From Brucella pseudogrignonensis (lineage in GTDB: Bacteria > Pseudomonadota > Alphaproteobacteria > Rhizobiales > Rhizobiaceae), in NCBI RefSeq assembly GCF_032190615.1, contig NZ_JAVLAT010000002.1, positions 506,501 to 570,500 on the forward strand: a stretch of DNA of 64,000 nt, given 5' to 3'. Positions 53,871 to 62,573 of this stretch are shown here, one piece after another. Below the pieces are notes generated by a model, which was given only the letters and a program-made list of their open reading frames with translations, did not search any database and was not told the origin of the DNA. The position numbers were made by a program, and so were the translations under genes. Each line of letters begins with the position of its first letter. The stretch's first letter is position 1.

Positions 53871-54631
53871 GGCTTACTCCTCAAGAGCTTTTCCTTCACC
53901 ACGCGCCAGAGGAAAACCGGATTGCCGACAAGGTAACGCTTTGCCAAACGCCGTGGTTCTTGCAGCAGACGATGCACCCACTCCATTTTGATTGTGCGGA
54001 CCCAGTGCGGAGCACGCTGAACGCGGCCGGTATGCAGATCGAACAACGCTCCCACAGCACTCGCAATGGTGCAATGCTCTGCTGTGATATGCTTGTCAAT
54101 AAACAGCTCCTGCCGCGGAACACCCATAGCGACGAGCAGCATGTCCGGATGATAGTCTTTTAGTTGTGTCAGAATACCGTCAAGATCGGCAGGCTTGAAA
54201 TAGCCATCTGAAATGACGCGGAAATCATGCTGTGGTATCTGCTTCTTGAACAGCTGGGCTGCATCTGCGGCAACGCCAGGACCGCCGCCCAAAAGCGCTA
54301 CTTTCATCGGGCGCTTGATATGCTGCATCAGTCCAGGAATGAAGTCCGTCCCGTTAAGATTGGCCGGGAATTTTTCGCCGTAGGCAACTTTGCTGGCAAT
54401 ATCAACGCCGATACCGTCAGGCAGGATCAGGAAATCCTTCAGTGCGGCCATATAGACAGGGTCTTCATGCGCGATATTGGCATTGTTGGCATTCAGCCAA
54501 CCCTGTTTCATGAATTCTTTGTTTTCAATACGCTTTTGAAAATAAGCGAATGAGCTATCCCAGTCGAAACAGACAACTTTGATACCGAGAATATTTTTAT
54601 ATTCAAGCTTTTCGGGGGAAATAGTCGTCAT
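53867..54631 (-). CDS. WecG/TagA/CpsF-family glycosyltransferase
   Basis: A 254-residue GT26 protein. The family blocks are GWLNANNANIAHEDPVYMAALKD, LPDGIGVDIA, VALLGGGPGVA, DMLLVAMGVPRQELFIDKH and ASAVGALFDLHTGRVQRAPHWVR. These enzymes add N-acetylmannosaminuronic acid or a related sugar to a lipid-linked precursor. The ATG starts 1 nt after the stop of the upstream transferase, and its end overlaps the DUF6492 gene, so the three form an operon. Confidence 0.92.
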   Translation of the reverse strand: MTTISPEKLEYKNILGIKVVCFDWDSSFAYFQKRIENKEFMKQGWLNANNANIAHEDPVYMAALKDFLILPDGIGVDIASKVAYGEKFPANLNGTDFIPGLMQHIKRPMKVALLGGGPGVAADAAQLFKKQIPQHDFRVISDGYFKPADLDGILTQLKDYHPDMLLVAMGVPRQELFIDKHITAEHCTIASAVGALFDLHTGRVQRAPHWVRTIKMEWVHRLLQEPRRLAKRYLVGNPVFLWRVVKEKLLRSKP

Positions 54632-54632
54632 G

Positions 54633-55820
54633 TCAGTTTGCTTTTCCTGTCACGTCCTGAAGTGTTTTAAGGCCCCGTGAGATCGCGCTGCCCATGCCTG
54701 CGATTTGTGCCTGTTTAAAGGCTTTTCCGTCGAGTTTTTGACTATCACCGTCATTGATTTTTTTCAGTCTCTCAATAACGGCGGCAGCAAATTCTGCGGG
54801 CTTATCGGCAATGGTGCAGTTTGCCGGAACATTTCCAATACCGCGAACCGAATGGGCTGTCGCGACACTTGGCAATCCGAGTTCAAATGTCTCGATCGAC
54901 TTTAATTGAACACCAGTGCCTGCGCGGCTGATCAGCGGTACAAGCTTGCAGCTTTCTACAAATTTCGTTGCATCGGGAACTTTGCCGACGAAATTTACGC
55001 CGGGCCATGCTGCAATCAGATCAGCGGGTGTGCTTCCAGCAATCGCAATCGAAATGTCTTGTGGCAGCAGCGGTTTCACTTCACGCAGGAACCATTCAAG
55101 GCCGATACGGTTTGGGTGCCATGTCCATGTGCCGATTAAAGCAAGATCATATTTTGCAGTCGGCGTCTTAGGTGTCGCGCCATTGTCCGGCATAACCAGC
55201 GGTAATGTCGCAAACTTTTCTGATGTCAGGCCGAGTGCCGGGCCGTCTTCTTCCGCAAAGGTGAAAACAAAGCTAGCCTGTTTGCACAGCCGGTTTTCTA
55301 GTTTCTTGAGAACACGCGCTTCGCGCGCAAATAAGATTTTCTGAATTTTACTCTGGGTATCGGCGGCATTCTCTTCTGCCGAACGATGTTCGACATTATG
55401 CGCGATGAATATCGAAGGCTTGTCTTTGAAAACATCTTCAAATGCACCAGGAAGCGTGACGCCATTCAGAACATAGGCGTCGAAGTCGCCAAGATCGCCA
55501 ATCGCTTCGCGGATTTCTACCGCCGGGATCACGCGTAGTTTTGCGGAGGATACTGTAAGCCCGGTCAAAAATGATTTTAGCACCCATCCGACTTTGCGCT
55601 TGATCCCCGCACCTTCGGTCCGCACTTCCACTTCGCCAAGCACAACTGTTTCTTTGCTTTTAGCGGCCTTATGACCGGGCCATGTGAAACCCAAAACAGT
55701 TACTTGCGCGCCCGCGCGACGAAGGCCGTCAATGACGGCTGCGTTTGCAACTTCGTAACCTGTCGAAGCGACAGCGTGCGGAACAAGTGATGTTACGAAG
55801 ACAAGACGAAACGGTTGCAA
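54633..55820 (-). CDS. Glycosyltransferase family 4/1-like
   Basis: About 395 residues with the GT-B pattern: an N-terminal half with LVFVTSLVPHAVASTGYEVANAAVIDGL and HNVEHRSAEENAAD, and a C-terminal half with ALIGTWTWHPNRIGLEWFL, VNFVGKVPD and GTGVQLKSIETFELGLPSVAT, which includes the E-x7-E-like donor site. The TTG at 55820 is chosen because AGGAG lies 5 nt before it; an earlier TTG at 55853 has no site. It is the first of three transferase genes read toward 53 kb. Confidence 0.85.
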   Translation of the reverse strand: MQPFRLVFVTSLVPHAVASTGYEVANAAVIDGLRRAGAQVTVLGFTWPGHKAAKSKETVVLGEVEVRTEGAGIKRKVGWVLKSFLTGLTVSSAKLRVIPAVEIREAIGDLGDFDAYVLNGVTLPGAFEDVFKDKPSIFIAHNVEHRSAEENAADTQSKIQKILFAREARVLKKLENRLCKQASFVFTFAEEDGPALGLTSEKFATLPLVMPDNGATPKTPTAKYDLALIGTWTWHPNRIGLEWFLREVKPLLPQDISIAIAGSTPADLIAAWPGVNFVGKVPDATKFVESCKLVPLISRAGTGVQLKSIETFELGLPSVATAHSVRGIGNVPANCTIADKPAEFAAAVIERLKKINDGDSQKLDGKAFKQAQIAGMGSAISRGLKTLQDVTGKAN

Positions 55821-55975
55821 TTCAGCTCCTGACAAATTTAAACGCTTGACCAATCATTATGAATGACTGTGTTTGACAGTCTCTACAGCCATGCAGTGAA
55901 CTTTTCTTTAAGCGTTTATCTATAGTGGAAAGATAAATATAAAATATAAAACTCTGAAATAAATCGGAAGCCGAG

Positions 55976-56968
55976 ATGTCAGATTTACCAGATCATATAG
56001 AAGTAATCGCTAAAACGCCCGACCTTGCTTATGACGAGATCGATATTGTTGTGTCGCTTCCGACATTCAAGCGGCCTGAGCACCTTATCAGAACCCTTGA
56101 TACACTCAATGCGCAGACAACAAAGCGCAAATGGGCTGTTGTTGTTATTGAGAACGAGACCGAAAAGAAGGAGGGTGCAACTGTTGCAGCCCCACTTTTC
56201 GAAGCTGGCAAATATAATGGGATGCTGATCGGTGAATCGCATCGCGGCAATTGCAATGCCTATAACGCTGGCTGGCTGACCGCGACGAAGTATTTCCCAA
56301 ACTTCAAATATATCATCGTCATCGATGATGACGAACTGGCAGATTCGGACTGGATCGAAAACATGGTTTCGACGGCTGAGCGTTATGACGTAAGCCTCGT
56401 TGGCGGTCCGCAATATCCGATTTTCGAAAAGCCCAATTCGGAGCAGTGGGCGAAGCATCCTGTGTTTCTTCCGCATTATACCAAGACTGGCCCGGTTCCG
56501 ATCATCTATTCATCGGGCAACCTGTTGATCGCCCGTGCGGTCATTGAAGCCCATAGCTATCCGTTTATGGATCTCAAGTTTAACTTTACCGGCGGCGGCG
56601 ATTCTGACTTCCTGTCTCGCTCGATTGCCAAAGGCTTTAAAGTTGCTTGGTGCGCTGAAGGCATCGTTCGCGAAACAATTCCAGAGCGCCGATTGGAAAA
56701 TGACTGGATTCGTTCGCGGGGCCTGCGTAATGGCGTTCTTTCGACGCTTATTGAACAACGCAAGCGCAAGGATGATCCACTTGGACAGCTGCGCGTATTT
56801 CTGAAAAGCCTTGCTTTGCTGGCTTACTCGCCAATTAAGGCTGTGAGAAGAGGCGTTGCCGCAGGTTTCGCGCCTGTTGGCATGTACTTCATTCATATCG
56901 GGTTGGGCCGTGTGATGGCGCATTTTGGCTATCTGAACGAACAGTACCGTAACCCAGATAAAAATTGA
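55976..56968 (+). CDS. Glycosyltransferase family 2
   Basis: A 330-residue GT-A enzyme. VVSLPTFKRPEHLIRTLDTLNAQ opens the Rossmann-like half, IIVIDDDELADSDWIENM holds the metal-binding DDD, and NFTGGGDSDFLSRSIAKGFKVAWCAEGIV has the base and acceptor region. Two short hydrophobic stretches near the C terminus may anchor it at the membrane. GGAAG precedes the ATG. It is divergent from the GT4-like gene across a 155-bp gap and is followed by a strong terminator. Confidence 0.88.
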   Translation: MSDLPDHIEVIAKTPDLAYDEIDIVVSLPTFKRPEHLIRTLDTLNAQTTKRKWAVVVIENETEKKEGATVAAPLFEAGKYNGMLIGESHRGNCNAYNAGWLTATKYFPNFKYIIVIDDDELADSDWIENMVSTAERYDVSLVGGPQYPIFEKPNSEQWAKHPVFLPHYTKTGPVPIIYSSGNLLIARAVIEAHSYPFMDLKFNFTGGGDSDFLSRSIAKGFKVAWCAEGIVRETIPERRLENDWIRSRGLRNGVLSTLIEQRKRKDDPLGQLRVFLKSLALLAYSPIKAVRRGVAAGFAPVGMYFIHIGLGRVMAHFGYLNEQYRNPDKN

Positions 56969-56982
56969 TCAAATCTAAAAAG

Positions 56983-57019
56983 AGGCCGGCTATGAAAATA
57001 TCCGGCCTTATATTTTTTT
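56983..57019 (+). terminator. Terminator of the family 2 glycosyltransferase gene
   Basis: AGGCCGG (56983-56989) pairs with CCGGCCT (57002-57008), followed by TATATTTTTTT-like sequence. Confidence 0.82.
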
Positions 57020-57025
57020 ATAGTA

Positions 57026-57454
57026 TTAGGCGCTGCGTCTCATTTGTATACGCGCATTTGCCATCGCGTCGGCTAAACGAGTAGTATTTTTAGCGGCGTC
57101 AGCATCAGCATCATCGAACACGATATGATTCATTTCCACGCTTGCGCGCTTACCTGATAAGGTTAGGCGAAAATATGCGTAAACCCCCATGTTGCGAAAT
57201 TCCATGTCCAATATAATTGATGGTGGGGAAAACCAGTCGCAATTTAGCTCACCTCCGTGTCCGAGCGAAAGTGTGCCCGGAAAGAAATAGAGCTCTGTCG
57301 CTGAACTAACCAGATCAGCGATATTGGCAAAAAGTTCACAGCGGATAAAAGCGATGTAATCAGCTGGGTCGACTAGTCGCAGTTCTGCAACGACTTCGCT
57401 AATATTTTCGGCAATTATTGCCTCGCGTTCCTTTGAGAATTGTAAACTCTTCAT
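57026..57454 (-). CDS. Hypothetical protein downstream of flhB
   Basis: A 142-residue acidic protein, probably soluble. No signal, membrane segment or known motif is seen; it has an aromatic central part (LYFFPGTLSLGHGG, NCDWFSPPSIILDMEF) and a basic C terminus. I do not recognise the family. ATG 57454 is preferred to TTG 57481, although its ribosome site is weak. It is on the same strand as the flagellar operon and 68 nt after flhB, so a flagellar role is possible but unproven. Confidence 0.55.
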   Translation of the reverse strand: MKSLQFSKEREAIIAENISEVVAELRLVDPADYIAFIRCELFANIADLVSSATELYFFPGTLSLGHGGELNCDWFSPPSIILDMEFRNMGVYAYFRLTLSGKRASVEMNHIVFDDADADAAKNTTRLADAMANARIQMRRSA

Positions 57455-57522
57455 CCAGTCACCACCGATCTGCAGAAACAAGAAATATAAGAATAGAGCG
57501 ATATAAAATCATTTCAAACCTA

Positions 57523-58593
57523 TCAACGAACAGAGTGTCGAGAGTTGATCACTCGGATCAATTCTGCCACGGCTTTATAAAATTCTGGAGCAATCATCTG
57601 ATCGACATTAACCTGCTTATAGAGGGCACGTGCTAGTTGAACATTCTCAAATACCGGGATGGAATTAGCAGTTGCTATTTCTCTTATTTTCAACGCAATG
57701 AGATCTTGCCCTTTTGCAACAACGATAGGCGCCGCATCTTCATTGGGGCGATAGCGCAATGCTACAGAAAAATGGGTTGGATTTGCGACAATCAGCGTGG
57801 CAGTTGGGACAGCGTTGATCATGCGGCGCCGGGCGCGGTCTCGCCCCAACGAGCGTAGGCGTGCTTTAACCAGTGGATCGCCTTCCGACTGCTTAAGCTC
57901 GTCCTTCACTTCCTGCTTGGTCATGCGCAGTTCCTGCTTCCAGTGAATGCGCGACCATGCAAGATCGAAGCCAGCAATTGCGGTGATCGCGAGAACATTG
58001 GCCACCAGAAGCCGCACCAGATTTTCACGCAAAAACTCGGGTAATGCGCTTGGGTCGGTCGCTACCGCTTCGGTGAAGAGATTGTTGCCTTTGAAGAAGA
58101 CAAAGAACACGATCACGCTTGCGGCAATGAATTTCGCCAATGATTTGAGAAACTCAACTTGACCGGCACGACCGAAAATGCGCGACCAGCCTTTGAGCAG
58201 GGAAATGCGCGATGCTTGTGGGCGAATACGCTCACCGACAAATCGCGGTGCATTCTGGAAGGCGGATGCAGCAATGCCCGCAAGTGGAATGATGATGAAG
58301 ACCGGAATGAGAGCTGCACCGACAGACAGAGCCAGAATGCCAAACAGATGGCTTGCATCTTCTGCGCTGTTAAGGGTCCAATCTTCCGGGCGGTCCATCA
58401 GTTCGCGCAAGAAGACAGCCAGTTTGGTTGTTGCGGGTGCCGCGACGAAGACTGCAATCACCAGAAAGGACGCGATACCAGCGAGGATCGGCGTTTCGCG
58501 AGAGAAAGGCATGTTACCCTTGTCCAATGCGTCGCGGATCTTCTTCTCTGTCGCGTCCTCAGTTTTGCTCTCTTTATCGGTATCGTCGGACAT
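57523..58593 (-). CDS. flhB: Flagellar type III export protein FlhB
   Basis: An inner-membrane component of the flagellar export gate that switches substrate specificity. The 356-residue protein has TEDATEKKIRDALDKGNMPFSRE at the N terminus, four membrane segments, and the conserved self-cleavage site NPTH (ANPTHFSVALRYRP, about residue 271-274). It starts 15 nt after fliG and is the last recognised flagellar gene of this operon. Confidence 0.95.
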   Translation of the reverse strand: MSDDTDKESKTEDATEKKIRDALDKGNMPFSRETPILAGIASFLVIAVFVAAPATTKLAVFLRELMDRPEDWTLNSAEDASHLFGILALSVGAALIPVFIIIPLAGIAASAFQNAPRFVGERIRPQASRISLLKGWSRIFGRAGQVEFLKSLAKFIAASVIVFFVFFKGNNLFTEAVATDPSALPEFLRENLVRLLVANVLAITAIAGFDLAWSRIHWKQELRMTKQEVKDELKQSEGDPLVKARLRSLGRDRARRRMINAVPTATLIVANPTHFSVALRYRPNEDAAPIVVAKGQDLIALKIREIATANSIPVFENVQLARALYKQVNVDQMIAPEFYKAVAELIRVINSRHSVR

Positions 58594-58608
58594 CTATCAC
58601 ACGCAGTG

Positions 58609-59655
58609 CTATTTTGCGTCGTCACCAGAATCGAGGGTGATAATACCCCGTTCTGAGAGATCGATGGCGATGCGTGCGATTGCACGTCGTGCGTCTGCGA
58701 TGTTTTGGCTGGTAATGTTGCCTTGTTCGGCGGCCAGTTCGCTTTCGACCATGCGGCGACCGCGTGTAGAAAGTGATGACAATACCATTTCCTGAAGTGT
58801 TGCATCAGCACCACGAAGAGCCGTTGCGATTTGCTCTGTCTGTACTTCATCGAAGAGTAGAAGACGTGCACGTTGTGGAAGCCGTTCCACATCTTCAAAG
58901 TTAAACAGCTTAGATTTAATGCGCGCGATGTCGTCCTGGCTGAGATCTTTGAGGCTCGACATGAGCTCTTCCATCTCCTGTCGGTCGAGCTGGTTGAAGA
59001 TGTTGGCGATCTGCCCGTGATGGGCTTTGACCGGGCCTGCATCGCTGCGGCCAAGGAGGTCGCGACGCAATACATCTTCCAGAAGATCGGCTGCAGCTGG
59101 CGCAACATTGCCAATATGCAGCGAGCGCTGAACGACGGCACTGCGCAGCTGTGGCGGCAGACCTACAAACATGCGGGCGGCGAGGTCCGACGGCAGTTTG
59201 GAGACGATATAGGCGATGATCTGTGGATGCTGATCGGCGAGATAGGCCTGCAGGCTCTCGATCGGCAGTCTCGCAAGCTGTACCCAGACGGATTCCTGCA
59301 CGAGCTGCGGCTGAACGCGCTCTTCAAACACGGCATCGGCTTCGTCTTGTGGCAAGGCTTCGCGCAGCAGGCCTTCAAAGCGCTGTGCTGCTTCTGAAAC
59401 GGGCGCGCCTTCGGCAAATGAATCTTCGAACTGCTTCACCAGATGTTCAAAGTCGAGCGGAGAAATGGGTTCAAGCGTGCGGGCATGGCCTGCAAGCTTC
59501 CGCAAATCTTCGGCGTTGAAGTGTTTGAGCAGCCGTGAGGCGGAAGGACGGCCGATTGCGACGAGGATCGCAGCCGCTTTCTGCGGACCGGAAAGAGTGT
59601 CAATCACTCCGCTTACGCTGTCATCGAGAGACTTCTGCGATTCATTATCGGCCAT
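58609..59655 (-). CDS. fliG: Flagellar motor switch protein FliG
   Basis: The rotor protein that receives torque from MotA and sets rotation direction. 348 residues. The N-terminal domain (LSGPQKAAAILVAIGRPSASRLLKHF) joins the MS ring; the middle has the EHPQ-type motif region (YLADQHPQIIAYIVSKLP), and the C-terminal charged helix (MFVGLPPQLRSAVV; IKSKLFNFEDVERL; ALRGADATLQEMVLSSLSTRG) contacts the stator. ATG 59655 is chosen; a longer frame to 59721 starts with TTG inside fliN. Confidence 0.94.
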   Translation of the reverse strand: MADNESQKSLDDSVSGVIDTLSGPQKAAAILVAIGRPSASRLLKHFNAEDLRKLAGHARTLEPISPLDFEHLVKQFEDSFAEGAPVSEAAQRFEGLLREALPQDEADAVFEERVQPQLVQESVWVQLARLPIESLQAYLADQHPQIIAYIVSKLPSDLAARMFVGLPPQLRSAVVQRSLHIGNVAPAAADLLEDVLRRDLLGRSDAGPVKAHHGQIANIFNQLDRQEMEELMSSLKDLSQDDIARIKSKLFNFEDVERLPQRARLLLFDEVQTEQIATALRGADATLQEMVLSSLSTRGRRMVESELAAEQGNITSQNIADARRAIARIAIDLSERGIITLDSGDDAK

Positions 59656-59665
59656 GGTCGATCCG

Positions 59666-60013
59666 TTACTTACCGATGATTTCGGTGAGGCTGACGCCGA
59701 AGCGGGAGGAATCGTCTTCAAGAACGATCACTTCACCGCGCGCAATCACACGTCCATTGACGACGATATCGACCGGATCACCGATCTGCTTGTCGAGGGT
59801 GATAACAGCACCGCGACCAAGCTTCATCAGATTGGCAACAGGCATGGTCGTTCCGCCCAGCACGACCTGCACGTCGACCGGTATGCCCATGATGAGCTCG
59901 AGATTGGGCTTCGCTGCGCCTGTCTTTGCAGCGCGTGGCTTATCTTCCTGCAATTCTTCGATTGCCTCGTTGAGCTCATGCTGCATGTCTTCATCCTTGC
60001 TTTTCTTGCTCAT
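59666..60013 (-). CDS. fliN: Flagellar motor switch protein FliN
   Basis: A 115-residue C-ring protein. The C-terminal SPOA domain is clear: [58 protein letters not shown] (in parts). A charged N-terminal extension precedes it. It overlaps the preceding gene by 4 nt and is 10 nt before fliG. Confidence 0.95.
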   Translation of the reverse strand: MSKKSKDEDMQHELNEAIEELQEDKPRAAKTGAAKPNLELIMGIPVDVQVVLGGTTMPVANLMKLGRGAVITLDKQIGDPVDIVVNGRVIARGEVIVLEDDSSRFGVSLTEIIGK

Positions 60014-60471
60014 GCCTGCCCCGCAATTTCAACGGTCGCCTTCTTGACGGCGCGACGTACGAAGACAGGTAGTGCGTTCTTTTCTTTTGGCGCAGGCTCG
60101 CTTACGGGAGCGAAAGCCTGCTCCTCAATACGGGCGACTGTTGCCGTAACATTGCGTGCCTGACGCACATCACGGGAAAGAGCCTTGCGCACGCGGTTCA
60201 GCTCTTCAATCGCTTCGTCCATTTCCCGACGAACGCGGGCGGTTTCAGCGAGACGGGCTCCAAGGCGGACGGTTTCATCGGCAAGATCGGTGCGCTGGTT
60301 CTGCAAAGATTTTGCAACGCGCTCCAGACCGTTGGAAGCCGCAGCCACGCGAAGCGTCAGCAGCTTGCCGAGCTTGATCGTCTCATTGGCTTTGCGCCCG
60401 ACGATGATGAGCGCACCAAGCGAGCCGAGAGCCATCAGCGTGGAAAGTATGTTAGCCAGCAACAAGCTCAT
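60010..60471 (-). CDS. Coiled-coil membrane protein between fliM and fliN
   Basis: A 153-residue protein. One N-terminal membrane segment ([23 protein letters not shown]) is followed by a helical, probably coiled-coil stretch (residues about 30-115, [33 protein letters not shown]). ATG 60471 has AGAGGA 8 nt upstream and overlaps the end of fliM by 20 nt; its end overlaps fliN by 4 nt. The position is typical of an uncharacterised rhizobial flagellar-operon gene. No function is assigned. Confidence 0.8.
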   Translation of the reverse strand: MSLLLANILSTLMALGSLGALIIVGRKANETIKLGKLLTLRVAAASNGLERVAKSLQNQRTDLADETVRLGARLAETARVRREMDEAIEELNRVRKALSRDVRQARNVTATVARIEEQAFAPVSEPAPKEKNALPVFVRRAVKKATVEIAGQA

Positions 60472-61390
60472 CGATGAGATCCTCTTCCTGATTGACCGGA
60501 TCGCCAACCTTGACTGTAAAGTGAATGCCGGACTTGCCGAGCGTGCATTTGAAAAGCTGCTGATCGCCAGCGCGCAGACGTACCTGTTCCATGGCGTCCA
60601 TCGGGAGCTTCAGAACCTGACCGATTTCAAGCTTTGAAAGAGCGTCGAGCGTCAGGCTTCCCTGCTGAATGAAGGCTTCCAGCTCGATCCGTGCGCGGCT
60701 GACTTCGCTGCGCATTCTTTTGCTCCAGGCAGGATCTGCCTGATCCATCGGACGGCGCAGGAATGCAGCCACGGCATCTTGCATTGGCTTGTGCGTGCTG
60801 CGGGGCAGAAGAAGATGCACAGCCCCTGTCTTGCCTGCCGCGACCACATCAATCCGGCAAACGAAGAGGCGCGAACGCTCGAATTCCTCGCTATTGAACT
60901 CAGCCGCGTCAGTGCATTCGCCTGCAGCAAACAGCGCCTGGGCGGTGTTTGAGAAAACCTGATCGAGCGCTGCAGCCATGTGGGATATCAGCAGGTTCGA
61001 TATTTTGCGCTCCAGCAGACCGAAAGGGCGTTCCAGATCGAAGCTTCCAAGATTTCCCTGTGCACCAAACATGGCTTCAATCACGGAAAATACCAGTGTC
61101 GCATCAGCGGTTACATAGAGCGTGCAACCCCAGCGATCGGCTTTAAGCGGCGCGATAATCGCAGCCTTGTCCATGATGGCATTGAATGCCGCATCGTCCG
61201 CAGCCTCAACCTGGCCTGCTTCCGCATCAAATGCAGCAGCACTGCCCTGTTTGAGACGACCGCAAAAATGGGTGGATGCATCCTTGAACACATGCGCAAG
61301 CGACTTCAGATCGTCGCCCGACAATCCTGCCGCCCGCAACAGATTTTCAGCGAGCACGTCGTTTTTGCGGTTCTGGCCCAGAGTGGTCAT
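60452..61390 (-). CDS. fliM: Flagellar motor switch protein FliM
   Basis: The CheY-P receiving part of the C-ring, 312 residues. The middle CheC-like domain (WGCTLYVTADATLVFSVIEAMFGAQG; FGLLERKISNLLISHMAAALDQVF) and the C-terminal SPOA domain (RIELEAFIQQGSLTLDALSKLEIGQVLKL) are both present. ATG 61390 lies 1 nt after the motA stop; a longer frame to 61516 overlaps motA and is rejected. Sequence at the very N terminus (MTTLGQN) is unlike the enterobacterial CheY-binding EN motif (LSQAEIDALL), as in other rhizobial FliM proteins. Confidence 0.92.
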   Translation of the reverse strand: MTTLGQNRKNDVLAENLLRAAGLSGDDLKSLAHVFKDASTHFCGRLKQGSAAAFDAEAGQVEAADDAAFNAIMDKAAIIAPLKADRWGCTLYVTADATLVFSVIEAMFGAQGNLGSFDLERPFGLLERKISNLLISHMAAALDQVFSNTAQALFAAGECTDAAEFNSEEFERSRLFVCRIDVVAAGKTGAVHLLLPRSTHKPMQDAVAAFLRRPMDQADPAWSKRMRSEVSRARIELEAFIQQGSLTLDALSKLEIGQVLKLPMDAMEQVRLRAGDQQLFKCTLGKSGIHFTVKVGDPVNQEEDLIDELVAG

Positions 61391-61391
61391 A

Positions 61392-62264
61392 TCAGGCTGC
61401 CTGCTGGATCGGCGTTGTCGCCATGGTTTCCTGCTCGACAACGTCGATACTTGGACGTTCATAAGCGGAGATCGTCTTGCGGCCGTATTCAACGGCGATC
61501 TGCGGCAGCGAACCATTCATATATGCAAGCAGGGTCTGCTTGACGACGGTGTAAAGACGGTTGTTCTTATCACGCGTCGACTTGATCTTGGTAGCAATCG
61601 GACCAACGACACCATAGGAAAAGAAGATACCTGCGAAAGTACCAACAAGGGCCGCACCAATCAGATGGCCGAGCACTTCCGGGGACTGGTTGAGCGCACC
61701 CATCGCTTTAATAACACCAAGAACAGCCGCGACGATGCCGAGGGCAGGCAGCGCTTCGGAAATGCTGACCATCGCCTGATAAGGCTTGAGCTTGTCGCGC
61801 GAAAGCGTGTGGATTTCTTCATCCATAAGCGCTTCGATTTCATGCGAACGAACATTGCCAACGATGATGAGGCGGCAATAATCGCAGATGAAGTGGATGA
61901 GGTCGTCTTTTTTCAGGATGTTCGGATATGCCTGAAAGATCGAGGATTCTTTGGGGTTGTCGATATGGACTTCCACCTCGTTGCGCGACTTGGCGCGCAG
62001 CTCACGCATCAGGCTATAAAGCAAGCCGAGAAGATCGAGATAATCACGCTGCTTGGGCACTGCATTGGTGAAGGCCTCAACGCACGCCTTGCCCGTATCT
62101 TTCACAAGTGAAAACGGGTTGGCGATGAAGAATGTGCCAAGGGCTGCGCCCAGAATAATGACGAATTCCCACGGCTGAACAAGCACGCCGACGTGACCGC
62201 CCATGGCGATGAAACCGCCGAGCATACAGCCCAGTGTGATGGCGAGGCCGATGAGAATACCCAA
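61392..62264 (-). CDS. motA: Flagellar motor stator protein MotA
   Basis: The proton-channel stator subunit. 290 residues with four membrane segments, the first at [21 protein letters not shown]. The cytoplasmic loop between segments 2 and 3 has the charged residues of the rotor contact ([29 protein letters not shown]), and segments 3-4 show [19 protein letters not shown] and [18 protein letters not shown]. It is the first gene of the motA-fliM-orf-fliN-fliG-flhB set. motB is not next to it. Confidence 0.95.
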   Translation of the reverse strand: MGILIGLAITLGCMLGGFIAMGGHVGVLVQPWEFVIILGAALGTFFIANPFSLVKDTGKACVEAFTNAVPKQRDYLDLLGLLYSLMRELRAKSRNEVEVHIDNPKESSIFQAYPNILKKDDLIHFICDYCRLIIVGNVRSHEIEALMDEEIHTLSRDKLKPYQAMVSISEALPALGIVAAVLGVIKAMGALNQSPEVLGHLIGAALVGTFAGIFFSYGVVGPIATKIKSTRDKNNRLYTVVKQTLLAYMNGSLPQIAVEYGRKTISAYERPSIDVVEQETMATTPIQQAA

Positions 62265-62346
62265 AGCGCAAGACTCCCGTTGGTTCGAAGTTGTTCTTAC
62301 ACTGTAGGGAATGCGCCTTGCGCGAAGCTTGTCGCATGACGCTAAG

Positions 62347-62444
62347 GCATAATTCCTTAAACTTAAATCAGTTTAAGGTAAAATTATGCTGCAAATATAA
62401 AGTGTTAGAGCGCGTTTGGGTCTGATTGGATCAGGGTGGTGCTC
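62347..62444. repeat. Composite palindromic repeat, copy 2
   Basis: GCATAATT...AATTATGC (62347-62389) repeats the first half of the element at 51501-51550, including TTAAACT/GTTTAAGG inside. It is followed by a second palindrome (AGAGCG at 62407, CTGAT-3-ATCAG at 62422-62434, GCTC at 62441-62444) that differs in sequence but keeps the outer arms. Confidence 0.7.
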
Positions 62445-62460
62445 AAATCATTTGTTTTAA

Positions 62461-62505
62461 CGCGTCTTGTTCCAAAAACCTTACACCCTTTTGGGGATGC
62501 GCTCC
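62461..62505. repeat. Dispersed intergenic palindrome, copy D (diverged)
   Basis: A decayed copy of the 20379/40250/49600 hairpin: CCAAAAACC, ACACCCTTTTGG and GATGCG are kept with several changes. It directly follows the composite repeat, so the 62.35-62.5 kb gap between motA and the DUF1217 gene is a repeat mosaic. Confidence 0.65.
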
Positions 62506-62573
62506 AAAATGCATCAGCTTCGGACAAGCTTGAGACCGCATAAAGGATGTGAAAAATCGCAGGGGGTTCTCGC

